From JAMQKA01 sp043951865 (GTDB lineage: Bacteria > Bacteroidota > Rhodothermia > Balneolales > Balneolaceae): 25,722 bases of DNA. A program made the position numbers and the translations under genes. Below the pieces are notes generated by a model, which was not told where the DNA came from, ran no database searches, and saw only the letters and a list, made by a program, of their open reading frames with translations. Location: positions 1 to 25,722 of the forward strand of contig NZ_JBINJF010000042.1 in NCBI RefSeq assembly GCF_043951865.1, given 5' to 3'. Below, piece by piece: positions 16,574-24,104 of this stretch (the stretch's first letter is position 1; the number at the start of each line of letters is the position of its first letter).

Positions 16574-17686
16574 TTGAATAAAGTTATAGACCAAAGAGGG
16601 GATAACGTATTTATTTTCTTTTCTAATAGTGATGACAAGCAATGGGTGATACCCCAAAGAAATATTAAAACAGGGTTAAATCTCTATCAGCCCAGCAGCT
16701 TAAAAGGAAAGCTTCTTAAACGTTGGTTACCATCACTAAAAAATATAGATCTGGTTCAGTCGGTAATCGGGATTGAGGAAAGGCAGTATGCCCTTTCTGA
16801 AGAGTTGGAAGTATTATTTCAGAAGCTATTTGGGATTGAGAACATAGAATTTTCAGTATTCGGGGGAACACCGTCGGTCCACCAAAAAATGACTATTCAA
16901 ATATTCAGTGAGGATCGTATTCTGGGATACTGCAAGGTTTCTAATAACACAGAGATTAAAAAAATATTTCGGCATGAAAAAGGGATTCTGGATGAGTTGA
17001 AGCAAAAAGGTATAGAGCAGGTGCCGGAATGCCTGTTTTGTGGCAATTTCAAAGAAGATATTGACCTTTTTGTGCAAACCACGGCAAAGACCAATGCATC
17101 AAAGACGATACATCAATGGGAAGATCAACATTCGTTTTTTTTGAAGGAGCTGCACGAAAAAACCAGGCGACAATTACCATTTGGGGAAACCGCATTTGCG
17201 CGAATGCTTGATAAGTTATCCCAACAATTATCAAGGGTTTCTGCTGTTGAGGGTACGGTGCTGAAAAAAGGGATTGAACAGGTGCGGGACCATTATGAAG
17301 GCAGGGAGGTCATGTTTTCCATGTTTCACGGTGATTTTACTCCCTGGAATATGTTTGTAGAAGAGGGGGAGCTGTTTGTCTTTGATTGGGAGTATGCCAA
17401 ACGAACCTGTCCACCCTTTATGGATCGATTTCATTTTTTTACCCAAACCGCCATTTTTGAAAAAAAGATGACGGGTCAAGAAATATTTGATATTTACCAA
17501 TCTATCAAGAAATATTTTTTGAAATATATAAATAATCCAGATTTAATTTTTCAATGTTATCTATTAACTGTAGTAAGTCAATATTTAGAAAGAAATAAAT
17601 TAAGCGGACTGGAAGAAGATATACGAAAGCATATGCATAACTGGCTAGAAATTTTAAATAAAATTAATGGAGTAGTTAATAAATGA
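16574..17686 (+). CDS. Aminoglycoside-phosphotransferase-like kinase (APH/choline kinase fold)
   Basis: 370 aa from TTG 16574; 374 aa if ATT 16562 is used (adds IKEL, which continues a natural helix). The C-terminal half carries the protein-kinase-like Brenner motif HGDFTPWN (H252-N259) and, 12 residues on, FDWEYA with D271, in the place of the metal-binding Asp. This is the APH/HipA/choline-kinase class, which phosphorylates small molecules or lipid-linked and sugar substrates. The N-terminal about 90 residues match nothing I recognise. A role in antibiotic resistance is not suggested by the context. Phosphorylation of a sugar or a lipid carrier step is plausible. Its stop overlaps the wecB start (ATGA). 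Confidence 0.72.
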   Translation: MNKVIDQRGDNVFIFFSNSDDKQWVIPQRNIKTGLNLYQPSSLKGKLLKRWLPSLKNIDLVQSVIGIEERQYALSEELEVLFQKLFGIENIEFSVFGGTPSVHQKMTIQIFSEDRILGYCKVSNNTEIKKIFRHEKGILDELKQKGIEQVPECLFCGNFKEDIDLFVQTTAKTNASKTIHQWEDQHSFFLKELHEKTRRQLPFGETAFARMLDKLSQQLSRVSAVEGTVLKKGIEQVRDHYEGREVMFSMFHGDFTPWNMFVEEGELFVFDWEYAKRTCPPFMDRFHFFTQTAIFEKKMTGQEIFDIYQSIKKYFLKYINNPDLIFQCYLLTVVSQYLERNKLSGLEEDIRKHMHNWLEILNKINGVVNK

Positions 17687-18798
17687 GTAAAAAAATATTA
17701 TCAGTATTTGGGACTCGTCCTGAAGCTATTAAGATGGCTCCGTTGGTTAAAGAGTTGAGTAAGAGCAAACAATTTAAAACTAAAATATGTGTGACAGCCC
17801 AACATCGTGAGATGTTGGATCAGGTTTTGGACTTTTTTGAAATTGAACCTGATTTTGATATGGATTTGATGAAGGAGAATCAAACCCTTAATGGCTTATG
17901 GGCTGATATTTTGGTTAATATCAAATATATATTAGATGATTTTAAGCCAGATTGGGTGTTGGTTCATGGAGATACAGCAACTTCAACAGCTGTAGCGTTA
18001 GCTTCTTATTTTTCAGAATGCAAGGTTGGACACGTTGAGGCCGGTTTGAGAACCTGGGATAAATGGGCTCCCTACCCAGAGGAAATGAATAGACAAATTA
18101 CAGGTAGGATTGCGGATCTGCATTTTGCACCCACTAAAGATGCTAAAAGTAACTTAAAGAGAGAGGGCGTTGATTCAGATAATATTGTTGTAACTGGAAA
18201 TACTGTTATTGATGCATTGATGTATAGTATTGAAAAAATAAATAGAGGTTATTCAAACGAAAAAATAAAAGAAATAGAGAGAGGGATAGATTTTTCAAAA
18301 AATATAATCTTGGTAACAGGTCATCGTAGAGAAAATTTTGGTCAAGGATTTATAAATATCTGTAATGCACTAACAGAAATTGCACAAGCAAATAATGAGA
18401 ATGAAATAGTTTATCCAGTACATTTAAATCCCAATGTCCAAGAACCTGTTAATAGGTTACTACAAGGAATTCCTAATATTCATTTAGTTGATCCGCTAGC
18501 ATATCCTTCATTCGTATGGTTAATGAATAAGTCAAAAATAATCATTACAGACAGCGGTGGAATACAAGAAGAGGCTCCTTCATTAGGTAAACCGGTGTTG
18601 GTAATGAGAGAAACAACGGAGCGCCCTGAAGCTTTGAAGGCTGGGACCGTAAAACTGGTAGGTACAAGTAAAGAAAAAATTGTTGACGAGACTCTAAAAC
18701 TTTTGAATGATGATAAAAAATATGAGGAGATGAGTGTATCGAATAATCCCTTTGGTGATGGATCAGCTAGTAGTAAAATTGTAACAGCTTTAAATTAA
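17683..18798 (+). CDS. wecB: UDP-N-acetylglucosamine 2-epimerase (non-hydrolysing)
   Basis: 371 aa, normal WecB/MnaA length. It interconverts UDP-GlcNAc and UDP-ManNAc. The N-terminal GTRPEAIKMAPLV, VTAQHREMLDQVLDFF, HGDTATS (H95, D97), HVEAGLRT (E119), PEEMNRQ (E133), VTGHRRENFG (H214) and TDSGGIQEEAPSLGKPVLVMR are all intact, covering the catalytic acids and His known from E. coli WecB. No UDP-ManNAc dehydrogenase (wecC) follows, so the product is probably used as ManNAc or oxidised by an enzyme encoded elsewhere. It overlaps the APH-like gene by 4 bp. Confidence 0.95.
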   Translation: MSKKILSVFGTRPEAIKMAPLVKELSKSKQFKTKICVTAQHREMLDQVLDFFEIEPDFDMDLMKENQTLNGLWADILVNIKYILDDFKPDWVLVHGDTATSTAVALASYFSECKVGHVEAGLRTWDKWAPYPEEMNRQITGRIADLHFAPTKDAKSNLKREGVDSDNIVVTGNTVIDALMYSIEKINRGYSNEKIKEIERGIDFSKNIILVTGHRRENFGQGFINICNALTEIAQANNENEIVYPVHLNPNVQEPVNRLLQGIPNIHLVDPLAYPSFVWLMNKSKIIITDSGGIQEEAPSLGKPVLVMRETTERPEALKAGTVKLVGTSKEKIVDETLKLLNDDKKYEEMSVSNNPFGDGSASSKIVTALN

Positions 18799-18802
18799 AC
18801 CT

Positions 18803-19903
18803 ATGAGAGTTCTATTTCAGTCACGAAAGACTTTATTTTCAGCTCCAGGAGGAGATACCACTCAAATTCTGAAAACTAAAGAACATCTTGAGAAATTGGG
18901 TATTGAAGTTAATATATCTCTTGAATTAACTCCCGACTTATCAGATTATGATATTGTTCATGTTTTTAATTTAATGAGACCGCAGGATTTATATTTGCAG
19001 GTAAAAAATGCAAAAGAGCAGAATAAAAAAATTGCTCTTTCAACAATTTATGGACCTTATGAAGAATACGAAAAAAAGGGGCGAGGTGGGTTTCTTCAGA
19101 TACTTAATAAAACACTATCAATAACCCAGATTGAATATTTAAAAGTTGTAGCAAGAGCTGTATTAAATAATGAATTTAGCAAAGGAACTTTATTATATTT
19201 AATAAATGGGCATACAAAACTGCAAAAAAAGATATTGAAATATACAGATGTTTTGTTGCCTAATTCAGAATCAGAAATGGAGAGAGTTATAAATGACTTT
19301 AATCTTAATGGCTATACTTATAATAGTGTCCCAAATGCAGTAGATATAAATAAATTTAAATATGAAGAGGTAGAAGTTCCGTCTGATATTGAAAAATATC
19401 GAGACTGCGTATTATGTGTTTCACGGATTGAAGGTAGGAAGAATCAGTTGAATGTTGTTCGTGCTGCTAAAGCTTTACCATATAAATTTGTATTTATTGG
19501 TAAAGCTGGTGCCAACTTCAAAAATTATATGCAAAAGTGTATTCAAGAAAGCCCAGCGAATTGTGAATTTATAGGTCCAGTTGCTCACGAGGATCTGCCT
19601 AAATATTATAAAGTTAGTCGTGTACATATATTAGCTTCATGGATGGAAACTCCAGGATTAACATCGTTAGAGGCGGCTATTATGAAGAACAATATCGTAG
19701 TTACTAAAAAGGGTGACACAGAAAGCTACTTTGGTGATATGGCGTATTACTGTGAGCCAGATAGTGTAGAATCGATAAAAAAAGCAATTGTTTGTGCTTA
19801 TAAAGAGCCATTTAAACTCAAGTTGACTAAAAAGATAGTAAATAACTATACATGGGAGGATACGGCACAAGAAACATTGAAGGGATATAAAAAAATTATT
19901 TAA
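18803..19903 (+). CDS. GT4-family glycosyltransferase
   Basis: 366 aa. The N-terminus has FSAPGGDTTQILKTKEHLEKLG (acceptor domain). The C-terminal donor domain includes CVSRIEGRKNQLNVVRAA (R-x-x-x-R-K-N), EFIGPVAHEDLPKYYKVSRVHILAS, and then METPGLTSLEAAIMKNNIVVT. In this last segment the first Glu of the usual E-x(7)-E pair is E in METPGLTSLE. The fold and order are otherwise standard. It starts 4 bp after wecB and is AT-rich. Donor and acceptor are unknown. Confidence 0.85.
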   Translation: MRVLFQSRKTLFSAPGGDTTQILKTKEHLEKLGIEVNISLELTPDLSDYDIVHVFNLMRPQDLYLQVKNAKEQNKKIALSTIYGPYEEYEKKGRGGFLQILNKTLSITQIEYLKVVARAVLNNEFSKGTLLYLINGHTKLQKKILKYTDVLLPNSESEMERVINDFNLNGYTYNSVPNAVDINKFKYEEVEVPSDIEKYRDCVLCVSRIEGRKNQLNVVRAAKALPYKFVFIGKAGANFKNYMQKCIQESPANCEFIGPVAHEDLPKYYKVSRVHILASWMETPGLTSLEAAIMKNNIVVTKKGDTESYFGDMAYYCEPDSVESIKKAIVCAYKEPFKLKLTKKIVNNYTWEDTAQETLKGYKKII

Positions 19904-19911
19904 TCGTTTTA

Positions 19912-21030
19912 ATGAAAATAGCAATATTAGGTACACGCGGAATTCCTAACAAGTATGGAGGTTTTGAACAGTTTGCAGAGTATCTTTCTTCCGGACTTGC
20001 GGATAGAGGACATACCGTAACGGTGTATAATCCCCATTTCCATAATGAGGCGGGTTCCAGTCTGGGGAAAGTTAATATTTGTTATCAATATTGTCCTGAA
20101 GAAAAAGTTGGTTCGTTAGCTCACTTTATATATGACTTTTTCTGTTTAAGGGACGCCCTAAAAAAAGATTTCGATGTAATATTGGAATGCGGGTATGGGA
20201 CGGCTTCTGTATCATATTTATTACTGCCAGTCCAGAATTCCAATATTATTACTAATATGGATGGCATTGAATGGAAGCGGTCAAAATTTTCCGGGCTTGT
20301 TAAAAGAATGATGCGGTGGTTTGAAGAAATTGGTGCTCGTAAATCGGATCATCTGGTTGCTGATAACTATGGGATCAAACGCTTTTTGAAACAAAAGTAT
20401 AATGTCGAGTCAACGATGATTCCATATGGAGCTACGTTGTTTGAAAAGCCGAATCCTGCCTATCTGGAATCCTATAATGTGTCACCGGGCGAATATTTCA
20501 TGCTCATTGCCAGGTTGGAGCCTGCAAATAATATTGAAATGATTCTGGAAGGATATGATCGCTCAAATAATACCATACCATTTCTGGTGATTGGTAATCA
20601 CCAAACGGAGTATGGAAGGTATTTTAAAGAAAGATTTAAACACAATGAGAAAATACAATTTCTGGGGGGAGTGTATGATCAGAATGTGGTAAATAATTTG
20701 AGATATTTCAGTTCGGCCTATTTCCACGGTCATTCGGTTGGAGGTACGAATCCATCGTTATTGGAGGCCATGGCCTGTTCATCGTTAATTATTGCGAATG
20801 ATAATATTTTTAATCGGTCTGTTTTGAAAGAGGGGGGGCTATTCTTCGAAGACTCAGAAGATATTGCCAGGATGTTAAATAATTATTCAGCTATTAGAGA
20901 TAAAAGAGAAAAGCTGATACAAATGAATATTAGCAGAATAGATAATTTTTATCACTGGGATATTATTATCGATGCATATGAACAACTATTTAAGGAAACT
21001 TGTGGTAACAATCGAATAGAAAATGAATAA
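19912..21030 (+). CDS. GT4 glycosyltransferase with DUF1972 N-terminus (rhamnosyltransferase-like)
   Basis: 372 aa, last gene of the cluster. The N-terminus KIAILGTRGIPNKYGGFEQF is the signature of DUF1972 glycosyltransferases, a group that includes pneumococcal Cps2T/WchF, a beta-1,4-rhamnosyltransferase. The C-terminal part has ARLEPANNIEMILEGYDRS, FLGGVYDQNVVNNLR and HGHSVGGTNPSLLEAMAC, the last providing the donor-binding Glu. If the group's sugar preference holds, this could use dTDP-L-rhamnose, giving a use for rfbC, but related members use other sugars. An inverted repeat follows 34 bp downstream of its stop. Confidence 0.86.
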   Translation: MKIAILGTRGIPNKYGGFEQFAEYLSSGLADRGHTVTVYNPHFHNEAGSSLGKVNICYQYCPEEKVGSLAHFIYDFFCLRDALKKDFDVILECGYGTASVSYLLLPVQNSNIITNMDGIEWKRSKFSGLVKRMMRWFEEIGARKSDHLVADNYGIKRFLKQKYNVESTMIPYGATLFEKPNPAYLESYNVSPGEYFMLIARLEPANNIEMILEGYDRSNNTIPFLVIGNHQTEYGRYFKERFKHNEKIQFLGGVYDQNVVNNLRYFSSAYFHGHSVGGTNPSLLEAMACSSLIIANDNIFNRSVLKEGGLFFEDSEDIARMLNNYSAIRDKREKLIQMNISRIDNFYHWDIIIDAYEQLFKETCGNNRIENE

Positions 21031-21064
21031 TATCAACGTATTTGCTTTTAAGTTTTTGGTGTTC

Positions 21065-21085
21065 AACATAGGCATTACCTATGTT
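21065..21085. promoter_or_regulatory. Inverted repeat after the cluster / before antitoxin gene
   Basis: AACATAGG (21065-21072) and CCTATGTT (21078-21085) form a perfect 8-bp inverted repeat around CATTA, 34 bp after the last cluster gene and 32 bp before the next ATG. Short TTTATTTTG follows, so it may be a weak terminator of the cluster. Equally it may be an operator for the downstream antitoxin-like gene, as such genes are commonly self-repressing. Confidence 0.4.
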
Positions 21086-21117
21086 TATTTTGAGACTGAA
21101 TTATCATTTATAGCATC

Positions 21118-21366
21118 ATGAATACCGCAGATATTGATAGAAGACTTGTTGAAAGTTATACCACCCTGTTAAAAAATATGAGTACGTCTAATAAACTTGA
21201 TTTGATTTCGAGACTTACCGAATCGGTTAAGACCGATATTTCTGAAAGTCAGAATAATATCTACGAATCATTTGGCGGATGGAAAGGCGATGAAAGTGCA
21301 GATGAATTGGTACATGTGATCAGGGAGTCCCGTACGTTTAACAGAGACCGGGAAGAGTTATCTTAA
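21118..21366 (+). CDS. Small antitoxin-like protein without a toxin
   Basis: 82-aa acidic soluble protein (ADIDRRLVESYTTLLKNMST ... SFGGWKGDESADELVHVIRE, ending FNRDREELS). The form is that of the antitoxins encoded just upstream of PIN-domain (VapC-like) toxins in Bacteroidota and related phyla: a helical N-terminus followed by a 'F-G-x-W...A-x-E-x-x-x-x-I-R-x-S-R-x-F-N-R' tail. No PIN ORF follows; the next 520 bp hold repeats only. It therefore looks like an orphan antitoxin or the remains of a lost pair. Family assignment is from memory of the pattern and is moderate. Confidence 0.6.
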   Translation: MNTADIDRRLVESYTTLLKNMSTSNKLDLISRLTESVKTDISESQNNIYESFGGWKGDESADELVHVIRESRTFNRDREELS

Positions 21367-21621
21367 GGTCTAAAGTTATCCTCGCTTATTCGGACTGAAC
21401 AGTCATTGAAAATTAACACAGTCACAACGATACACAGATTTAAATTTTTTATTGTACCTTCTTTCTGGTTGCCAAAATGCAGGATTTAGGGAGACTGAAG
21501 CCCTTGCGCCCTCCAGGGATAGAGAACAATGCCCTTTCTAAAACCCCGGGGGTTCGAACAACGCCTACCTCCCAAACCTGCGAGGTTTCCTTTCCCGTAT
21601 AGGCAGTGGCCTTGAGAGGGG

Positions 21622-21667
21622 TCGTCCCTTCCGGAGTAACAAACCTCGCAGGTTACGAACCATGCTT
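21622..21667 (+). repeat. 46-bp repeat, copy A (other at 25020-25065)
   Basis: TCGTCCCTTCCGGAGTAACA followed by AACCTCGCAGGTT and CGAACCATGCTT. It matches 25020-25065 with one visible substitution (A/T after CAGGTT). The AACCTCGCAGGTT core is itself a near-palindrome, the inverse of the 21574-21588 word. Confidence 0.8.
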
Positions 21668-21704
21668 TGGTTGGAGAAGAGGGATTTAGCTTGCTTAACG
21701 AAGT
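21664..21704 (+). repeat. 41-bp repeat, copy A (other at 23167-23207)
   Basis: GCTTTGGTTGGAGAAGAGGG continuing to TTAACGAAGT is identical at 23167-23207. Its TTGGAGAAGAGGGATTTA part also forms the right end of the inverted-repeat element at 25261-25377, so it may be a broken half of that element family. Confidence 0.8.
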
Positions 21705-21892
21705 TTCAACGTAGTTGAGGGAGATTGAATAAATAGGAATTTAAAACTGTTAATTATATAATCACTTAAATTGAAAATGAAAATAATTAACGTTGCAAGC
21801 GCCCGCCAAAAACATCTTGATAAATAATCAGGGTAGATTTTTGTTATATTTATAAACAGAAAGATATTATTTAAAGCACAGGAAATGTGATT

Positions 21893-22111
21893 ATGAGTAG
21901 GAAAAAAGAAATAACGACCGATGAACTTAATAAGGCGTTGTGGCATATATCGCGCGAGGCTCGCAGAAAGAACAGGGCCCTGGGATTAGACACGTTGTAT
22001 GAAAAGGATGGTTATCTGGTTAAATTAGATGCTTCCGGTGAAGAACACAGGATCAAAAAGCTTGAGAAAAAGAAACAATCCTCCCCGCCTCGAATAGTGA
22101 TCTTTGATTAA
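21893..22111 (+). CDS. Antitoxin-like partner of the zeta-type toxin
   Basis: 72-aa basic protein (SRKKEITTDELNKALWHISR...LYEKDGYLVKLDASGEEHRIK...PPRIVIFD). I do not recognise a named domain, but small proteins of this form are encoded directly upstream of zeta-toxin-family kinases, which suggests an antitoxin. The frame is open from GTG 21887; I chose ATG 21893 because AGGAA (21880-21884) sits 8 nt ahead of it. The TAA stop shares one base with the toxin ATG (TAATG), so the two are translationally coupled. The toxin gene it served is broken, so it may now have no target. Confidence 0.6.
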   Translation: MSRKKEITTDELNKALWHISREARRKNRALGLDTLYEKDGYLVKLDASGEEHRIKKLEKKKQSSPPRIVIFD

Positions 22112-23084
22112 TGCCCGTACCACGAGTTAGAATGTTTGCCGGACCGAACGGATCCGGAAAGACCGAACTCATCCAAAGGTTGGATAACACCGGAATACCA
22201 CTGGGACCGGTGTTGAATGCAGATAAGCTGTTGAACCAGCTTGAAAATGCTGGATATCTGGATCTGAGAGAGTATAAGCTGACCGGTGTACTTCAGGAAA
22301 ATTGGACGGAAGCTTTAGAGAAGGTTGGGGAATTACAAACCCGTATTGAGAAGGCGGGGAATGTTCCTCATGTACGGCTCAAAGAAGATATGCTTATTTG
22401 TGAAAATAATGACTTGGATGCCTATACGGCTGCTCTTATTACTGATTTTCTACGATACAGGATGCTCGATGAGCAAATAAGTTTTAGTTTTGAGACAGTA
22501 ATGTCGCATCCCGGTAAAATTGACTTCCTGGAGTTTGCTAACCCGGAATATTCACCAAGAAATTTGGTTGTGCACAAGGCGTCCCGACAATGGCGCAGGA
22601 GGCGTACCTCGGTACGTTGACGAGCCATTTTCGGGAGACAACGAAGTGCACGACCCAATTTCGCAGCCCGTTGCAACTACACCCAAATTTGAGCTATAGA
22701 TAATTTTTTGTATCTGAAATAAAATCGATTACTAAACCTTCATTTTCTATTATTTCGTGAATAATCCGGGCTAAGTCGAAGGGATACAAGACATATCTTT
22801 ATTTTATTGCAACGGATGATCCCATGATCAATATAAGCAGGGTGAAAAACAGGGTCGAGAAGGGTGGGCATCCGGTTCCTGAACAGAAGATTATTGAAAG
22901 ATATGAACGGAGTTTGTCACTTCTATATAGTGCCCTCAAGACAACAGACCGGGCATACATACTGGATAATTCCAAGAGACGAAGTTCCGTACTGTTTGAA
23001 AAGAAGAATGATGGCAAAGGGTATCTGCAGATTGAAAATTATCCCCGCTGGTTTGAGAAAGCCGTACTGGAAAAGTTAAATTGA
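22111..23084 (+). pseudogene. Zeta-toxin-family kinase gene split by a 229-bp element
   Basis: The N-terminal part (22111-22539, 143 residues) has the Walker A motif FAGPNGSGKT (G11-T18), NADKLL and SFETVMSHPGKIDFLEFA. The reading frame then enters an inserted element and stops at 22620 after 26 foreign residues. The C-terminal part resumes at 22775 in the correct frame (SKGYKTYLYFIATDDPMINI, then SRVKNRVEKGGHPVP) and ends at 23084. Joining 22541 to 22775 gives one continuous 246-residue protein. Zeta toxins are ATP-using kinases of UDP-activated amino sugars or related small molecules. The lost C-terminal segment includes conserved Arg residues of the SRVKNRV region, so the truncated product is probably inactive. 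The frame restoration is seen directly; the family call is by motif. Confidence 0.88.
22542..22770. mobile_element. 229-bp MITE-like insertion with TIRs and CTAA duplication
   Basis: The ends are inverted copies: CCCGGAATATTCACCAAGAA at the left, and CCCGGATTATTCACGAAATA on the opposite strand at the right. The element is flanked by a direct CTAA (22538-22541 and 22771-22774), a 4-bp target-site duplication. It has no ORF of its own. Its core (22560-22661) folds as a long imperfect hairpin: 22560-22575 with 22646-22661 (14/16 paired), TCCCGACAATGGC (22582-22594) with GCCATTTTCGGGA (22624-22636; 12/13), and a tip GTACC-TC-GGTAC (22604-22615). It must be mobilised in trans by a transposase not in the window; the family is not assigned. 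Confidence 0.88.
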
Positions 23085-23145
23085 TTTTGGAACTCTTGGA
23101 ATAAGATCTAGCTCAGTATGCAATAAAGGCACTGTTAAAATCCCT

Positions 23146-23163
23146 TCCCGAAAGCGGTCGGGA
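23146..23163. repeat. TCCCGA-N6-TCGGGA hairpin
   Basis: Perfect 6-bp inverted repeat around AAGCGG, about 60 bp after the zeta pseudogene. This word is a common short interspersed hairpin in Bacteroidota-type genomes. No U-tract follows, so it is not called a terminator. Confidence 0.5.
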
Positions 23164-23166
23164 CAG

Positions 23167-23207
23167 GCTTTGGTTGGAGAAGAGGGATTTAGCTTGCTTA
23201 ACGAAGT
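23167..23207 (+). repeat. 41-bp repeat, copy B (other at 21664-21704)
   Basis: Identical to 21664-21704 over 41 bp, including GGTTGGAGAAGAGGGATTTA. Downstream it runs into CATTCCTCATTCTTCATT simple sequence rather than the GGGAGATTG end seen at copy A, so the 3' side has been replaced. Confidence 0.8.
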
Positions 23208-23235
23208 CTTCATTCCTCATTCCTCATTCTTCATT

Positions 23236-23346
23236 GAACATCCCCCTGCACCCCCTTCGAACATCATTTACCGCTTTTTCAATCATTGCTGCCACAAGGG
23301 GGAAAGCCCCGGGTTCTCCGTTTCTGCCCCTTCGAAATTCATCATT
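23236..23346 (+). repeat. 111-bp repeat, copy A (other at 25516-25625)
   Basis: Starts GAACATCCCCCTGCACCCCC, contains GGGGGAAAGCCCCGGGTTCT, and ends CCTTCGAAATTCATCATT. It matches 25516-25625 almost throughout, with differences near TTTTTCAATCATTGCT. It ends in the same TTCGAAATTCATCATT word that closes the approximately 330-bp repeat, so the two families share a 3' module. ORFs across it are not genes. Confidence 0.85.
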
Positions 23347-23475
23347 CATCATTCTTCATTCTTCATTCATAATTCCCATTCTCCGGCGGCGATTTTTTTG
23401 GTATTCTTCGATGAAAAAATGAACAAGGAAAGATGATTAAGAAGCCTGAATGTGAAACAGGAGACTGTTTTCCCC

Positions 23476-23810
23476 AACCGAGGTGTCCCTTTTGGCTTGA
23501 CCCAAAAGGAACCAAAAACTCAAGGCAGAGAATGGGCCAAACGCTGCCGCCTGTGCAGGCGTGGATGTTGATGGTCCGTCACGCTGGTTGCCTTCTATCG
23601 AAGTTCTCACCGGTGCAACATCCACAAACGCCTGCTTCGGCCTCCGCGCCCCATTCAAGGCCGGGAAAGGGCAGGGTGTATATTTTGTAGCTTGTTCCCT
23701 CGTCAGACAGAAATTCTTCCGGTCTTGGGCATGATGCTATAACCCGTTTATACGAGCTCTCCCTTCGAAATTCTTCATTTTTAATTCTTCATTCTTAATT
23801 CTTAATCCCC
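23476..23810 (+). repeat. Interspersed repeat, copy 2
   Basis: Full copy of the approximately 330-bp repeat, starting AACCGAGGTGTCCCTTTTGG. The 5' hairpin CCTTTTGG/CCAAAAGG is intact. In the large hairpin (23555-23635) GCAGGCG and TGGATGTTG pair with CGCCTGC and CAACATCCA, one step longer than in copy 1, with a CAAA bulge instead of CCC. It ends in TTAATTCTTCATTCTTAATT words. Same orientation as copies 1 and 3. Confidence 0.88.
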
Positions 23811-23861
23811 CGCTGGCCTGCATTTGTTTGATCCATGGTTACTTGGTACATTAATTTTAGA

Positions 23862-23901
23862 AGAGGTTTGGGACCTGCAGACTAGTGGATCCGAAACCTC
23901 T
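23862..23901. repeat. 40-nt hairpin upstream of nucleotidyltransferase module
   Basis: AGAGGTTT (23862-23869) pairs with AAACCTCT (23894-23901), and GGGACC/GGATCC extend the stem imperfectly around TGCAGACTAGT. It lies 33 bp before the start of the 56-aa gene, where a small operator would be expected. It also resembles the AAACCTC hairpin repeats elsewhere in the window, so it may be just another interspersed repeat. Confidence 0.5.
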
Positions 23902-23933
23902 AATAATATTAAATTCATACTTTATGTCTGCGT

Positions 23934-24104
23934 ATGAAACGTGTTGTCAATATTGCAAAAGATAAGAATGAGGCCGATAAATGGGATATCAGGCAAGCGA
24001 CTCGTATGTCTGTTGAGGAACGTCAAAAAGTTGCCCGTACCTTAAAAAAGCGAGTATATGGAAATACACCTGATATTAAGGAATGGAGAAAGCTAAATAG
24101 ATGA
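23934..24104 (+). CDS. Small protein paired with nucleotidyltransferase (candidate antitoxin)
   Basis: 56-aa basic protein: KRVVNIAKDKNEADKWDIRQ, then TRMSVEERQKVARTLKKRVY, ending EWRKLNR. ATG 23934; the TGA stop overlaps the next gene's ATG by 4 bp (ATGA), so the two are coupled. The pattern 'E-A-D-x-W-D-I...M-S-V-E-E-R...R-V-Y-G' is one I associate with small genes directly upstream of nucleotidyltransferases in this group of bacteria. By position it is the antitoxin-like partner; no DNA-binding domain is recognised. Codon use is coding-like throughout. Confidence 0.7.
   Translation: MKRVVNIAKDKNEADKWDIRQATRMSVEERQKVARTLKKRVYGNTPDIKEWRKLNR

Larger units (their letters stand above)
21367..21892. 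other. Gene-free, repeat-filled stretch
   Basis: No credible gene. It contains a GGATTTAGGGAGACTGA trace near 21482-21498, the palindrome AAACCTGCGAGGTTT (21574-21588) whose inverse form recurs at 21641-21654, a 46-bp repeat (21622-21667) also found at 25020-25065, and a 41-bp repeat (21664-21704) also found at 23167-23207. The ends look like stacked fragments of small elements. Confidence 0.6.

Noticed and set aside
16574..17686. Aminoglycoside resistance gene.
   Set aside because: Only the general kinase-fold motifs are present; the location between a glycosyltransferase and wecB with a 4-bp overlap argues for a role in polysaccharide synthesis.
22422..22676. Minus-strand 84-aa ORF crossing the left end of the inserted element.
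   Set aside because: It spans the junction between the zeta gene and the element, so it is an accident of insertion.
23170..23436. ORFs of 82-88 aa, and a similar one at 25465-25653.
   Set aside because: They translate the 111-bp repeat and TTCATT simple sequence; the peptides are rich in His-Ser-Ser-Phe runs and have no family.
23876..23892. CTGCAG, ACTAGT and GGATCC in a row look like a cloning polylinker.
   Set aside because: It sits inside a larger natural-looking hairpin (AGAGGTTT/AAACCTCT), has no other vector sequence on either side, and the order does not match a full known polylinker. Coincidence is more likely, though contamination cannot be fully excluded by eye.
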